A stretch of DNA of 64,000 nt from Gracilaria domingensis (GCA_022539475.1 VCMS01000022.1:852237-916236), one strand, 5' to 3'; shown: positions 1-10,918, counted from the first letter of the stretch. Notes: generated from the sequence alone by a model not told the origin. A program made the numbers and translations.

Positions 1-510
1 GTGGTATTGAAGCAAGAGTGTAATCGAGGTCATGCCCATGGGGGCGTGTATGGGGTTCGCATTTTTATTTGATGACTCCGGCTTTGAAAGCCTTGTCTTA
101 CTTTCTTGTTTGACATGCGTATTGCAAGCACTCTGATGGTAGGTGACGGACCGTGTCCTAAAGATGACGTACCCTTGGTATGCTGGTCCTAGCGTTTGGT
201 GCTGAGGTGATTTCGATCAACGAATGAGAGTATTTATTAGTCGTATCCTTTGTCTTGGATACAACGAAAACAGTTCGAGAAGTGGAGTTACTCAAAACCC
301 CAACGTATTAATTTATTTATTATCAAAGTTTTCAAATACTTTAATTGCAATTGTCACGCATAGAAGCGAGTTTATCGTCGTGTGTTCGCTGTTTGGCAGT
401 ACGACTTCCGGTTCCGAAATTGGCTTTCGCTGCCGGCTAAGCTGTTCTCCCTAACTTCTCGTTCCTGACTCTGAACTGGAGAAGAGCGCCTTCTGTTAAG
501 AACATTCACA
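1..510. other. Left-edge intergenic DNA
   Basis: AT-balanced sequence before the nibrin-like gene. The only reading frame of note is a 76-codon one with no recognisable domain. No RNA gene or clear promoter element was found. Confidence 0.5.
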
Positions 511-2265
511 ATGTGGTACATTCAAGAAGAATCTCGGAAGAAGGGGCCGAAATACTGGCTCGGCGGCACGCAGTCAGCGGGGCGCACCATCGGTCGGAAG
601 ATGGTTGACATACGCTTGAAGGCGTCCTCCGTATCGCGGGTCCATGCCAAAATAAGCGTCAATCGCGCCTCGTTTTACGCTCCGACAGGTTCTCACAAGC
701 AGACCACTGTAGTGTGTGTTGTCGACTTTTCTGCGTATGGTACTTTTCTCAAGTATCCCAAGAATCATGCTGCTAGCAGGGAGGAACCCGCTGGTCATCA
801 CCGTCGCCTCAACAAGGAGCACCCAACCGAGGTTTATGAAGGCGCATTTCTGGCCTTTGGGGCTCCGAGTGCGTGGTGGCAAGTGTGCTGGTATCCTCTT
901 CTTGTGCTCCCGTCACGTTTGCCTCCGGCAGCGCGTACTCGCTTGGGGGAGGTTGCCGCTGCTACATCGCTGCAAGTAGCAGACCAAATGTCCGAGAATG
1001 TAACACATTTGGTCACATGTTCGTGTGTCTCCACGAGTCAAAAGTTCCTCATTATGCTCGCGAGAAACGGGCACGTGGTGCAACCCGCTTGGTTGGAGGC
1101 ACTGCATATGATTGTTATTAATGCATGTACATCAATTGCTGTTGCCGAGTCAGATGATGTCGCGAGCACATCAACAAACCTACCCATGGAAGAAAACTAC
1201 CTTCCGCCATTCTCCGAAGACGATGCTGCGAATTACGTCCCGGATATCCTTCAAAACGTTTTGAAGCCAACACAAAGGGGGAAACGAAAGAATATGTTTG
1301 AGAATATAGTTTTTGCGTTTGAAACAGAAGATCGAAGCTATTGGTGGGCACCTATTGTTGACATACTTGGTGGGGTAACCGTTATGTCCAGAAGTTTGAG
1401 TAAGAGACCTGAACTGAAGGGCAAGCGAGTTCTCTATATGGGGGATAAGGCGCTCGAAAGAAGAAATTACGAGCAAAACGTTAGCGGTATGTGCAGCAAG
1501 GAAAAAGACGTAATAGAGTGTATTCTTCGTGCCGACTTAACACCTATTGAGTCTACATTACATATTGTGTGTGAAGACATCTTTAGACATGGGAATGGTG
1601 GAGTTACCACCAGCAACAATGTTCTTAAGTCGACGCCGGTCTTGGGAGGGGCTGACGTAACTGATGTTGCCACTCCTGGTCCGCTAGACGCGGATAGCGA
1701 TGCCGAAAGTGATGTGAGCGGTGCGGCAGAAACATATCGCGCTTCCTCTCGAGGAAGTGCGAAGAACTTTTCTAAGTCAAAACAGACTGAACAACGGTGT
1801 GACACAAAAGCAAAACCAGGCTCAGAAGATGTGTCGCAGTGGCATGATCTGAAGAAGAAGGACCAAAATTGCGACAAAGAAGGGGACTCGCAGCAAAAAA
1901 GAGTCCGTTCTAATGCGCAACGGGTAGAATCTGGAAACAACATATCCGAAAATGACCGAGAAATCGCCCCCCGAATTGTAGGTAACAAACCTAATGAAGA
2001 AAGTACTGATTTTGATGGAGGAAGGGACAACGAGAGGGTCTTCTTTGCAGTTCAATCAGAACCAGCCCAGTCAGAACGAAATGGTGTCCCAAGTGATGGA
2101 GGTGATGTTCGCCCTTTTCGAAGGCGAAGACTGCCATCAGCACCTTCTGTTCCGTTGAAGAGAGTAAAGGTACTGGACGAGACTAAGATTTATAATACCG
2201 GAGGTCGGCGACTTATGGTTGCTCAAGAAGATGAAGACAATGAACTGCAACATAGCAATGAATAG
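511..2265 (+). CDS. NBS1: Nibrin (NBS1)-like DNA double-strand-break repair protein
   Basis: A 584-residue protein with the order of NBS1, the FHA/BRCT subunit of the MRE11-RAD50-NBS1 complex that senses DNA breaks and recruits the ATM kinase in the nucleus. An FHA domain fills residues about 1-125: GRTIGRK, then SRVHAKI, then DFSAYGTFL, then the FLAFG strand. A BRCT repeat follows at about 132-200 (NVTHLV, then VVQPAWLEAL) and a second BRCT-like segment starts near 260. The rest is charged and disordered. A basic RPFRRRRL stretch near residue 535 sits where animal NBS1 carries its basic MRE11-binding motif; that equivalence is inference. The protein is shorter than human nibrin (754 residues). 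The ATG at 511 is the first in frame. It is a single exon; the FHA-BRCT order makes other FHA proteins unlikely. Confidence 0.82.
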   Translation: MWYIQEESRKKGPKYWLGGTQSAGRTIGRKMVDIRLKASSVSRVHAKISVNRASFYAPTGSHKQTTVVCVVDFSAYGTFLKYPKNHAASREEPAGHHRRLNKEHPTEVYEGAFLAFGAPSAWWQVCWYPLLVLPSRLPPAARTRLGEVAAATSLQVADQMSENVTHLVTCSCVSTSQKFLIMLARNGHVVQPAWLEALHMIVINACTSIAVAESDDVASTSTNLPMEENYLPPFSEDDAANYVPDILQNVLKPTQRGKRKNMFENIVFAFETEDRSYWWAPIVDILGGVTVMSRSLSKRPELKGKRVLYMGDKALERRNYEQNVSGMCSKEKDVIECILRADLTPIESTLHIVCEDIFRHGNGGVTTSNNVLKSTPVLGGADVTDVATPGPLDADSDAESDVSGAAETYRASSRGSAKNFSKSKQTEQRCDTKAKPGSEDVSQWHDLKKKDQNCDKEGDSQQKRVRSNAQRVESGNNISENDREIAPRIVGNKPNEESTDFDGGRDNERVFFAVQSEPAQSERNGVPSDGGDVRPFRRRRLPSAPSVPLKRVKVLDETKIYNTGGRRLMVAQEDEDNELQHSNE

Positions 2266-3035
2266 AGCGCTGAAATAGTTATGGAAACATCCCCTGTAGA
2301 CTTCTTCCAAGATCAATTGCAAGGAACGAGTCCAAACCCGCTAAGAGTCAGCCGAAACGAACGGTTAGGAAATGAATGCCGTAAATCCTAGTAGAGCACA
2401 ACGTGAAAGGGCCGGAAAGCATTCCTGGGAGAGAACTTTTTCGAGAGTACGCCTCGAAGTTGTACATAATTAAGCACTGGTTGTATGAGAGTCCAATTCT
2501 CGGGCTCCTTTGCAGGGCATATAGATATGTGTTAGCCTGAAAGACTACCTGACTTTCTTGTGAAAGAGAATTTGACCAGAAGTGTTCTAAACTATGTCGT
2601 GAATTGGCTAGGATACCCATAGAGAGAGAGAGAGAGAGAGAGAATACATATGTTGTAGGGAACAAGAATCGAAGTCTTAGTATGCTCAACTTTATCTCGG
2701 TTAGCTTAGATGAGTTACAGAGTACAGAAAGAGTCTGTCAGAAACCAAAGGTGTCTAACAGAACAAATTTGGCAGTCCTTTTCGTTATGAATGTTGATTA
2801 GGCTTGATACACCTGAGGACTGCAACACAAATAGTAGATGCTTCAGTAGTAGAAGACTACTGAAAAAGAGCACCAGGAGTGTTTAATGGATCAATTACAA
2901 AACAATATGCGAATGTGAAAGTCTGGCTCATACCACAGCCAAGATTTAACGTACAAGTAAACATTATGATACTTTTCTTTCCTTCGGCAAGCACAGTCAT
3001 GTAACGTTATATCAAAGTGCTTATCATCATCTTCG
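2266..3035. other. Intergenic DNA with an (AG)n microsatellite
   Basis: The 3' flank shared by the nibrin-like gene and the minus-strand locus at 3.0-4.1 kb, which converge here. It holds a pure (AG)11 tract at about 2621-2642 and nothing else I can name. Confidence 0.5.
2621..2642. repeat. (AG)n microsatellite
   Basis: Eleven uninterrupted AG dinucleotides in an AT-rich intergenic stretch. Confidence 0.95.
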
Positions 3036-3689
3036 TCAACGAGATATCGGGCTTATGGGGCGCAAGCCGGGAGTTCTTGCACTCTGCTCGTGTTCAATGA
3101 AGTAGTCAAGAGACTCTGCTATCCGCGCAACGTAGCTACTCTTGAAATCGTCAGATCTTTTCACTTTCGTTTTGAGATCTTCTTTGCGAACCCGCTTTCC
3201 CAAATTTATACCCACGTCCGATATAGGTGACTCGCTTCTGCTGGATACCACAGAATGTTCCACCAATTCAGAGAAATTGTACTGCCTGTTCGTGTTCGAT
3301 AGCGAAGCAGTATCTTGTCTACGAGTGACAGGGTCATTTTCATTCGTGGCATTTGCGATGTTAAACGTATATGATCGGACTGCTCGTTTCACGAAACCTG
3401 CTTCAACATGAGGAACGGGTTCTTCGCTGGGGAGTTTGCTCTTCACAGGCCCTTCTACTCGACTTTCATTTGCCAATGGTTCACCGTAGCCACCACAAAT
3501 AGAGACGGCTCTTGAAGATGAATCCTGCCATGATTCTGCGTCTGAAGATACTTTGCCTGTCTTATGTGACCCACATTTGTTGACTGGGGGAGTACTGGTC
3601 TGGTATTGAGTTGACCTTGCTCTGGACGCCAAAGAAGGCATCCTAAAAATCATTTTTGCCGATCGTTCTGAAGAGTGGACTTCATCCAT
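3036..3689 (-). CDS. Hypothetical protein, probably the 3' part of a larger gene
   Basis: A 217-residue frame from the ATG at 3689. The frame is open to 3737 without another ATG. The product is Ser/Thr-rich and charged, ending in a mixed helix-like region with KRVRKEDLKTKVKR near residue 165. No domain was recognised. A second minus-strand frame (3724-4116) lies directly upstream in a different phase and overlaps by a few bases. The two may be exons, or halves split by a frameshift, of one gene converging on the nibrin-like gene. Whether this is one spliced gene, two genes or a decaying gene cannot be settled here. Confidence 0.4.
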   Translation of the reverse strand: MDEVHSSERSAKMIFRMPSLASRARSTQYQTSTPPVNKCGSHKTGKVSSDAESWQDSSSRAVSICGGYGEPLANESRVEGPVKSKLPSEEPVPHVEAGFVKRAVRSYTFNIANATNENDPVTRRQDTASLSNTNRQYNFSELVEHSVVSSRSESPISDVGINLGKRVRKEDLKTKVKRSDDFKSSYVARIAESLDYFIEHEQSARTPGLRPISPISR

Positions 3690-3723
3690 CGTTCTTGACT
3701 TGAAGCAGGACTTTAACGGTCCT

Positions 3724-4116
3724 CTATTTCTCAGCAAACTCTCCCCCGAGGTTCACTATCGGACCGACAATGATATTGAATTGGCTCTTGATCGCTCCCA
3801 TGCGTTGCTGAATATCAAAGTAACCAGGCAATTTCTTCGTGCGATCAGTAGAAGATTCGGAATCAGTCCCTTCGGAATTTCTGCAAACCTGATCATATTC
3901 AACATGATCTCCTTCTCGCACAAAGACTCTTCGATTTCGAACTTCTTCCAAGCTCATGGATGCATGAGCACAAGCAATATCTTTACAACACATGCGGATC
4001 ATGTTCGGCAGAGTCTTGAACTCTTCAATGATTATGTATCTTCCTGATACTTTCAATAGGTTCCTTCCGATACACCCTGCCGGAGTTAACCATGCAGAGG
4101 AGAGGATCCAGAGCAA
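3724..4116 (-). CDS. Hypothetical protein, probable 5' part of the same locus
   Basis: An open frame of about 130 codons whose first ATG is internal, at 4002, so the true start is probably in an upstream exon or lost. The product has an amphipathic first half (SGRYIIIEEF, then VRNRRVFVREGDHVEYDQVC) that looks like folded beta-rich protein rather than noise, then a polar tail. I do not recognise the family. Its stop overlaps the opening of the 3036-3689 frame in another phase, so an unseen intron or a frameshift may join them. Confidence 0.3.
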   Translation of the reverse strand: MLWILSSAWLTPAGCIGRNLLKVSGRYIIIEEFKTLPNMIRMCCKDIACAHASMSLEEVRNRRVFVREGDHVEYDQVCRNSEGTDSESSTDRTKKLPGYFDIQQRMGAIKSQFNIIVGPIVNLGGEFAEK

Positions 4117-4645
4117 TCCGACGGAAGGGTTTCAGGAAGTTTCTGGCTTTGGAAACTTGAACTGCTTTCTCTCTGCGTCTTATATCGGTTTGAACTACTC
4201 CACCTCGTCGTAAAAGAAGTTGCCATACAGCGCCCTTTCCGTGACGAAGCGCTTGAATTTGAATGAATGGCAGTTCATTGCTTCAAAAGGTCACGTCACA
4301 TGACGGTTTTATGACGGGGTAGGGTGCCACGATTGAGTTATTCCTCGTTTCTAGTTTGGCGTGGAAGGTTTCGCAAGGATAACTGGGATGGTTCGAGCTC
4401 ATCTGCACTGAACACTGCACCTAACCTGTACGTGTTCAGAGGAGAGCAACTCATATGATCCGTGACGTGAATGATTACCGGTGAATGGCCTTGTTGTCCC
4501 ACATCATTTATGAAGTTAATACTGTCTAGAGAGTTAAAAAAAAAGTTTGAGACGAAAGGTTGTAAACTCAACTTTGGATAAAACTCGTTAGGTTCAACTT
4601 CGGAATCAACTCTGCCTTAGAGGAAAGCTATACAGATGGGTTGGG

Positions 4646-5086
4646 ATGTGTGTCAAGGAACGTCTAAAGCGTACAACTTCAGCGGAAAAGGCAGTTTTTC
4701 TCCCTCAATTCAGACAGATACCTATTGAACAAAATTGTACAAAGGAATTGTTTGTGAAGTCAACGTATCACATGCCATGTGAATATATTCAGTCTAGCCA
4801 ATCGTCCAAGGGATTCGAAAGGGCAAACACAAATTCTATGCCAATGCTAGCTCTGTCGAAACCGACGTCTATGAATTGCCCGCACTGTGCGGAGAATGTT
4901 CACTCCGCCATTTGCTGGTTTATTGTATGTCCACGACTTGATCCAATATTAGGCAATGCGATGCGACATAGGAGAAAAAAGCGTAACGTGTCTCGCAATA
5001 AAGAAGGAGAAAAGGCAACGGATGGATGTGGTTTTCCATCGAAAGAAACTGGGATTCGCGATGTTCATGCGTACGAATTCATGTGA
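4646..5086 (+). CDS. Small hypothetical protein, doubtful
   Basis: An ATG-started 146-codon frame. The only notable feature is a Cys/His cluster near the middle (CPHCAENVHSAICW), which could be a zinc knuckle, followed by a basic tail. The region is otherwise gene-poor, with no visible promoter or conserved domain. It may be chance or a relic. Confidence 0.22.
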   Translation: MCVKERLKRTTSAEKAVFLPQFRQIPIEQNCTKELFVKSTYHMPCEYIQSSQSSKGFERANTNSMPMLALSKPTSMNCPHCAENVHSAICWFIVCPRLDPILGNAMRHRRKKRNVSRNKEGEKATDGCGFPSKETGIRDVHAYEFM

Positions 5087-5217
5087 TATGCAATAGATAT
5101 CGGAGCAACGAGTGCAAAAGATCAGCGACGGGAAGCAAAAACGTCTCTTCAGTACTTGATGAGGCATGACCCACAGGCCATCTTGGCCTTCTTGAAGGGA
5201 AAGAGCTTCCTTTGATA

Positions 5218-5261
5218 CTGTATTTTAGTAATAAGAAACTACTGTCCAAAATAAAGAAGAA
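5218..5261 (+). repeat. Dispersed repeat, copy 1
   Basis: A 44-nt stretch (CTGTATTTTAGTAATAAG... ending in ATAAAGAAGAA) that matches 31469-31512 at 40 of 44 positions by eye. Weaker similarity continues upstream. Both copies are intergenic, which fits the end of an old transposable element. Confidence 0.7.
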
Positions 5262-7446
5262 CGGGAGTGCGAAGGTTGTTGCTGTTGGAATGGATTCCTG
5301 TTGCCCTCATTTGACGTGGCTCAACCAACCTGGGTTTCTGACGTAATCATATAATCTTTTGTAAAAGGGCACGCAACAGTTCGGAGCAAAGATGTCCTTG
5401 TCATGCCTGGGTCTACATATACTCCTGTGTACGTGAGAATCTCAATATCAACGTAAGATTCAAGCAATGCTTTCAGCAGCAAGAACGATGCAAATCGGAT
5501 AAACGGTGTGCTTCGCATTTTGACAGGCTCACAGGCAGCACCCCGAGAGTTTGTGTCCACCTTTTGCAATCAGCTCAGAAATTTGCAAAAGCACGAACCA
5601 AACACCGTGATGAAAGTCGACATACCGATGTTGCAGTGTATTCATTGCCCGAAAGATAACTCTTTTCAGGGGCTCCCAGAAGGAATTCATGAAAAGAATA
5701 TGAAGGAACGAAATTCTTTCACAGAAGCATCTCGTAGAAATGATCCACCCACCGTACCGAAAAGGAAGATAGCACAATTATGGAAAAGAACAAGCAGTGA
5801 CCGTTGAAAATCTTGACCATCGTTTCGAGAGGGTCAAATGTTCCTGGATGACAAGACATATGAAATGATCAGACGTTCAGGACAACTGATCAGCATCTTG
5901 TTAGCAATACGACCACCGACGAAACGAATACCTAGCGAGATGAACACAGACAGTGATAGAAGATTAGCAATGGCAGTCAAAAGTTTTGGCTTCTTAGCAA
6001 AGAGAACGATCTCTAGACGAGTAGTTTCCTGTTGCCTCGAATAAGGCCAGGACAGTACAGCAGTTCCAAGCAAAGATAGATATGATTGAAGAAGACGAAG
6101 ATATATTAGAGGCAGTCAAAGTTTGCCTTCTTAGCAATGGCTCCCTGATACGATAACGTATACAAATAACCACAGCCGTGTAATGGACAACAGCTAGAAT
6201 TGGTGTGGACCTGGAAATTCTAGATATGAAGGAACGAATTACATATTCAAGGAGGGAGTAAGGCATGTGTGACACAGTGTCCATCATCCAATCACCGGTC
6301 TCTTTTGATCCGATATCTCAGGACCTTGATGGGAGAACAATATAACCCGTTCGACTTCCACAAGAGGGACATTAAGCAGGAATATATTTGCCTAGCATCA
6401 TCGAGACCCGCTCCTCGCACCATCAGAAGTCGTGTTAAGGTTCTGTAATGAAGCATGACTGCAAAACTGTCGTGTGCGCGAGAAAGTTATGGCTATGTTA
6501 ATTCCCGAGGAATTGCGTGCGCTACTCAGGGTCTTGAACAAATGTGACAAGTCGTACATCTGAACACTAAATGCTCTGGAATGCTCGTATCGAAGATAGC
6601 GAACGAGGAGACTCGGGAGATCACAGTGTGGGAGTACAGTACGGCTTGAGCGGTTCAACCTTATTGATTGTTGCAGCATCGTACGAGAGGTACAGCAAAA
6701 GCTGAAGTAAAAAGAGAGGTCATGCGCATCTTCACGTGATACCTGTCATGCTCTCAAACGAGAGCGGGAGTTGTGCCTGAGATAAAGCGTCAAACACAAG
6801 ATAGACAGGCTGCGCTAAACTCTGCTGGGAGACGTGATGCAGAAAAGAGTAGGACGTTTCTCGGTCGTTTCTGGATGTGGAGGAGGAGATCTTTCTATTG
6901 CTGGTGCTTTCTTTAAGCCATCGAGATGACGGCTTACCTTTTGAACGACAAAGAAGCTCGCATTATGGCCGAAACGGGATTTTGTCCCGTTCGAGTTGCT
7001 CACCACGTCCGAGCAGCCGGGCACCTTACCCTTGGATACGTGCCGGGTAAGCATGCAGTCTCTCCCTTTTTCCGTCGAGAGAAAGACTGTCGACTGGGGT
7101 GGCACAGGACCTACAGTCCAAACACGCGAGGATTCCAGCGATATCGTATGAGGCAAAAAAAGGCCGCGGCAAGCCAAGACAACGTTTCTGGGGCTGACTA
7201 CGTATCGCTACTGCCAAAGCCACGCCATAATTCCAAAATCGTGCGCACAATCACACAATCCGCGGCTGCCTGCTGTGGCCGACAACGGAACGCGCCAATC
7301 GATGCTCCCGCCGCTCGTCAACACGGGTCTACGTATCCGCGTCGCCGTGTGCCAAGAGCCTTGTGCCATGCACTGGACCTCAAGTCCCTATTTTCCTGCC
7401 GTTATAGTCTTTCGTCGTGCCTACGTTGTTTTGGCGCCAGCGCAGT

Positions 7447-7453
7447 TTTATAC
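7447..7453 (+). promoter_or_regulatory. Probable TATA box of the LRR-like gene
   Basis: TTTATAC about 250 bases before the ATG at 7703, implying transcription starts near 7480 and a leader of about 220 bases. Judged by sequence only. Confidence 0.4.
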
Positions 7454-7702
7454 ACAATGCACTTGACTTGTGCTGCGAAAGATGCTACGTTCCGGTTGCT
7501 GCTTCCGAGACGTGCATCCCGTCGTGCTCTGTGAGCATCCTGTCCGTCCCGTTCGAGTGATCTTCACCTGTACTTATCGAGCCGCCTACGCCAGAAACTC
7601 GCCCTGTAGCGGCTGGACTGTTGGAAAGAACGTTTGCAGCACTGACGACCGGAGTTCTTGTCGTGCTTGTTCCTGTGGAGAGTGAAGCAAAGTGAGGACT
7701 CC

Positions 7703-9784
7703 ATGGTCGCGCGGAACGATTCCAACAACACTGTCCACAAACCAGGAGCGTTTCGACGTCATGACACTTCAAACCTGGCAATACTTAAGCGCCCCCTTTG
7801 TGAAGGCCTTTCTCGTCGCCAAAGACTACAACGTGCCTCCAAATCTCATCTTCAACAAAAGCTTCGCATCCCAAACTCCAAGAGCAACGTACAACATCTT
7901 CCAGAGAGCGAGGAGCGTACTCAACAAAATAGCTATTCCAGTTGCGATATGCCGACTTCGTATCCTTTTGATTCGGTGACCAACCGAGTGGTACCAAGCC
8001 CTCATACACATACGGGGGAATCATCCTCTGGATCATATATCGTGATCCAGCCTCCCTCCAACACCGTGGAGATGTTAGTCAGCCTAATGGCACACGCGGC
8101 TGTCAACCATATATCGTGTGAGAGTGTGCTGCGATGCACGCGGGAGCATCTTCTCTTCGACCTCATCTTGTCTGATCTAGACCCAAAGTCTCGGAGAAGA
8201 CTGAGGCTTGGTCAAGGCAGGCTTCCACCTCATATCTTGTCTGCCACTCGCAATGCGCTTGACGGAGTCGGTCGACAGGGTTCGGATGAAATGTATGCGA
8301 CCCTTACCAACATCAGCGATCCTGTTTGTCAATTTGTTTGCTGCTCGATGTTTTTTGTGGACTGTGAGAGAGACCCTTTTTTCAAAGCCTTGGACCTTGA
8401 TAAAGTTATCAACGTTCTCTCTCCTCAATCATTTCCTTTCTTCGCAAGGATTTTCAGCTTCATTAGGCCCCCGGTGCAGTCTCTCACGATGTCCCCGATA
8501 TGCGAACAGTTTCTTCCCATAATAGTTGATTCACTGATTGGTATGCTTGGTGCCACTGCGAGATCTATTCGTCGGCTGACTGTATACTTGCCTGATGACC
8601 AGATGGTGGAAGTTTTGCAGAATGCCAAGTTCGCTCTAGAAGCGTTAGAGGAGCTATGCATCTGGGTGCGGGGAGAACGAATTCGTGAGTACAACCAGCC
8701 TGAAGCGTCCAACGCCATTCACGGATTGTTCGAACGTGTGAGCTTCATGTGCCCTCAACTTAAGCGCATTTCACTCCGTGATGCGGGGGTAGGTAGGGCA
8801 CCTGCTGTGAAGGTCCGACGGCTACCCTCCTCTGTGGATCATGTCGTGAGTGTGAGAGACATTGATCTTCTAAACTGTTTTGACTTTTGTGGCGGATTGA
8901 AGACGATTACAATCCACGTAGCCCACATCGACTTTGAAAAGTTTGTTCTGTTCGAATGCGAAGGTGGCTTCCCACAACTGGAGCGCGTGAATTTGGTGAA
9001 CTGCGTCTTCGAACCGTCAAACCCCACATTTGCTCATGTTTCACCACGACTGAGGAACTGTATTCGCACAATAGCGAATGATCCTCTCGATGTGATTCCA
9101 TACTTTCCAGTTGAGGGATTAAATTGGTTTCTCGGGGATCTTCCATCGCTCGAAGTTTTGGAGTTGTATCTGAACACGGAAGCAGATGCTTACATATGCG
9201 AAACGCTTGGGTATGTGGTGGATGATTTGCCCTGTTTGAAGTCTTTCACCGTACAAGTTTTGGAGACTACATTGCGTCACGAGAACTTGGAGAACTTCAA
9301 GCGGTTATTCCAAAGCCTGCTCAGGAGTGGGTGCGATTTGGAGCACTTGAGAATGCCGAACATATGGGTGTCCACAGACATGCTTTATCCGTTTCTCGAG
9401 CGGAAGGGTGGTTCGTTGAAGACGCTTGACGTGAAGGTGCATCACGGCTCATGTCGCGATGAAGAAACGGATCGGGTGTTGCGGTGGGTAGATGTGGTTG
9501 AAGTATTGCGGCATTTGTCAAGATGGTGTCCCAAGATTTCGAATGTATGTATCGGAGAGAAGGAGCTGTTGCAGAGAGTGATGATGGGGAAGGAGAAATT
9601 GGAGGACAGCGGCATTCGGCATGAGGAGTACGGCGAGGTGAAGAGAGTGTGGGAAGAAGCTGTACTAGCGTTCGACAGGGTGAAGGCCAGTTGCGAAGTT
9701 TACCGGAGCGCGATGCGGATAGGGGATGGCAAGAGGTTGAGCGGAGCGGGTGAAATCGGAATGAGAAGTGTGTTTAAGCTGTGA
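7703..9784 (+). CDS. Leucine-rich-repeat-like protein of unknown function
   Basis: A 693-residue protein starting at the ATG at 7703; the frame is open upstream but without ATG. Residues 1-120 are polar and disordered. The rest shows irregular repeats of the kind seen in F-box/LRR and RNI-like proteins: LEALEELCIWV, CPQLKRISLRDAGV, FPQLERVNLVNCVF, LPSLEVLELYL, LPCLKSFTVQV, CDLEHLRMPNIWV and GGSLKTLDVKV. I see no convincing F-box in the N-terminal half, so a substrate-adaptor role is only a possibility. No signal peptide or membrane segment is apparent. The gene is intronless, and its 3' end faces the convergent DHHC gene about 270 bases away. Confidence 0.75.
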   Translation: MVARNDSNNTVHKPGAFRRHDTSNLAILKRPLCEGLSRRQRLQRASKSHLQQKLRIPNSKSNVQHLPESEERTQQNSYSSCDMPTSYPFDSVTNRVVPSPHTHTGESSSGSYIVIQPPSNTVEMLVSLMAHAAVNHISCESVLRCTREHLLFDLILSDLDPKSRRRLRLGQGRLPPHILSATRNALDGVGRQGSDEMYATLTNISDPVCQFVCCSMFFVDCERDPFFKALDLDKVINVLSPQSFPFFARIFSFIRPPVQSLTMSPICEQFLPIIVDSLIGMLGATARSIRRLTVYLPDDQMVEVLQNAKFALEALEELCIWVRGERIREYNQPEASNAIHGLFERVSFMCPQLKRISLRDAGVGRAPAVKVRRLPSSVDHVVSVRDIDLLNCFDFCGGLKTITIHVAHIDFEKFVLFECEGGFPQLERVNLVNCVFEPSNPTFAHVSPRLRNCIRTIANDPLDVIPYFPVEGLNWFLGDLPSLEVLELYLNTEADAYICETLGYVVDDLPCLKSFTVQVLETTLRHENLENFKRLFQSLLRSGCDLEHLRMPNIWVSTDMLYPFLERKGGSLKTLDVKVHHGSCRDEETDRVLRWVDVVEVLRHLSRWCPKISNVCIGEKELLQRVMMGKEKLEDSGIRHEEYGEVKRVWEEAVLAFDRVKASCEVYRSAMRIGDGKRLSGAGEIGMRSVFKL

Positions 9785-10056
9785 GAGCATTTACTGGATT
9801 TTACAGTGTTTTGTAGACGATTTTGGAAAGGGGGAGCGTAGAAGCGGCTGGAAGTGTCGGTGACGATGAGCGGTACGTAGTTTTGTCGCGGAAGACGGGG
9901 GCGGCGACGGAAGCTTGAGCGTTGTAGCATGGTGACGGTCGAAGATTACGTAGTGGCAACGGGGGCACGTGAGGTCGATGCGATGATGGCGATGATGATG
10001 TGGCGGCGCGCACGTGGCAGAGGCTTACAGTAGTCATGAGGGTAGCAATAAAGAGC

Positions 10057-10851
10057 TTAACTTTTTGTCTTCGCGGGGGGGCATCGCGATTGTTCGATGG
10101 GGACGAGCCATAACAAAGGGTTCCAGCCGAGCAAGTGTCGCAGGTTTTGCATCGGACGCGCGTTGTAGCACACGACGGGCTTGTGCTCGGACATGAGCAA
10201 ATGCTCCAACGCGGTGCGGTTGTGCAATATGAGCCAGAGATTCCAGAAGAACAGGAGGCAAACGGCGCCGCACGTGACGAGGGAGGCCGATAGGGAGACC
10301 GGGGACACGAACGCCACGAACAGAACGGTGGTGGAATGCATGCGCCGCGGCGCATTCAGGATGAATCGCACGTGCAGAAAGGCAGTCATGGACGTGGCCG
10401 CAAACGAGTAGAACAGGAACTGCACAAAATACCTGCCATTCAGCAGGCCGATACAGGTCGCAAGCCACACGCAGTGGTGGTCGTAGCGAAGCACGCAGCG
10501 CTGACACACGGAGCAGTGGTGCACGCGCGCGTTCTTCACGACGTTGCACACGGTGCAAATCGGCGGCGGCTGCTCGACGTCCGCCTGCGCGTGCGGCGCC
10601 GCGCCCGGGTGCAGCAGATCCGGGCGATGCGCGGCCCACTGCTGCGCGCACCCCGGCGGCGTCAGGTGCGTGCGCAGGTACGTGACGAGCACCAGCGCCA
10701 CCAGCAGCACGTACAGCGGCGGCACGAACGGCGGCGGCGGCGCGCGCGGCGTGAGCGAGAGCGTGCGCAGCGTGGCGCACGCCAGCAGCAGCGTGAAGGC
10801 GACCACCAGCGGCGGGAAGACGCGCCGCTCCGCGCGGTCCGACGAGCACAT
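10057..10851 (-). CDS. DHHC-type protein S-palmitoyltransferase
   Basis: A 264-residue integral membrane enzyme that attaches palmitate to cysteines of proteins at Golgi, ER or plasma membrane. Two membrane segments occur near residues 12-32 and 44-60. The cysteine-rich domain runs from CTVCNVVKNARVHHCSVC to YDHHCVWLATCIG with DHHC at 124-127. Two further membrane segments follow (about 140-160 and 185-215). NRTALEHL after the last segment stands where the family has its TTxE motif. The frame is open to 10956 without an upstream ATG that suits the promoter. A TATA-like element at 10919-10930 puts transcription start near 10890, which supports the ATG at 10851. The protein is near the minimal family length. 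It diverges from the secreted propeller protein at 11.9 kb. Confidence 0.88.
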   Translation of the reverse strand: MCSSDRAERRVFPPLVVAFTLLLACATLRTLSLTPRAPPPPFVPPLYVLLVALVLVTYLRTHLTPPGCAQQWAAHRPDLLHPGAAPHAQADVEQPPPICTVCNVVKNARVHHCSVCQRCVLRYDHHCVWLATCIGLLNGRYFVQFLFYSFAATSMTAFLHVRFILNAPRRMHSTTVLFVAFVSPVSLSASLVTCGAVCLLFFWNLWLILHNRTALEHLLMSEHKPVVCYNARPMQNLRHLLGWNPLLWLVPIEQSRCPPAKTKS

Positions 10852-10918
10852 GGTCGCGCGCGCCGCCGCAGTCGCCTTGCGCCCTGCCGCAGCGCCGGCG
10901 TGCGGCTGGCGATGGCCG

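Larger units (their letters stand above)
4117..7702. other. Gene-poor region with a dispersed repeat
   Basis: About 3.6 kb, mostly AT-balanced, with only short reading frames. The longest are 4646-5086 (146 codons) and 6926-7534 (202 codons). The latter runs into the likely TATA and 5' leader of the LRR-like gene, so I regard it as chance. A 44-nt segment at 5218-5261 recurs at 31469-31512 and marks a dispersed repeat. Confidence 0.5.

Noticed and set aside
2988-3002. CTTCGGCAAGCAC resembling part of U6 snRNA
   Set aside because: Only a dozen bases; the conserved ACAGA and AGC parts of U6 are absent nearby.
6926-7534. 202-codon plus-strand frame before the LRR-like gene
   Set aside because: No domain, biased composition, and it overlaps the probable TATA and leader of the downstream gene.
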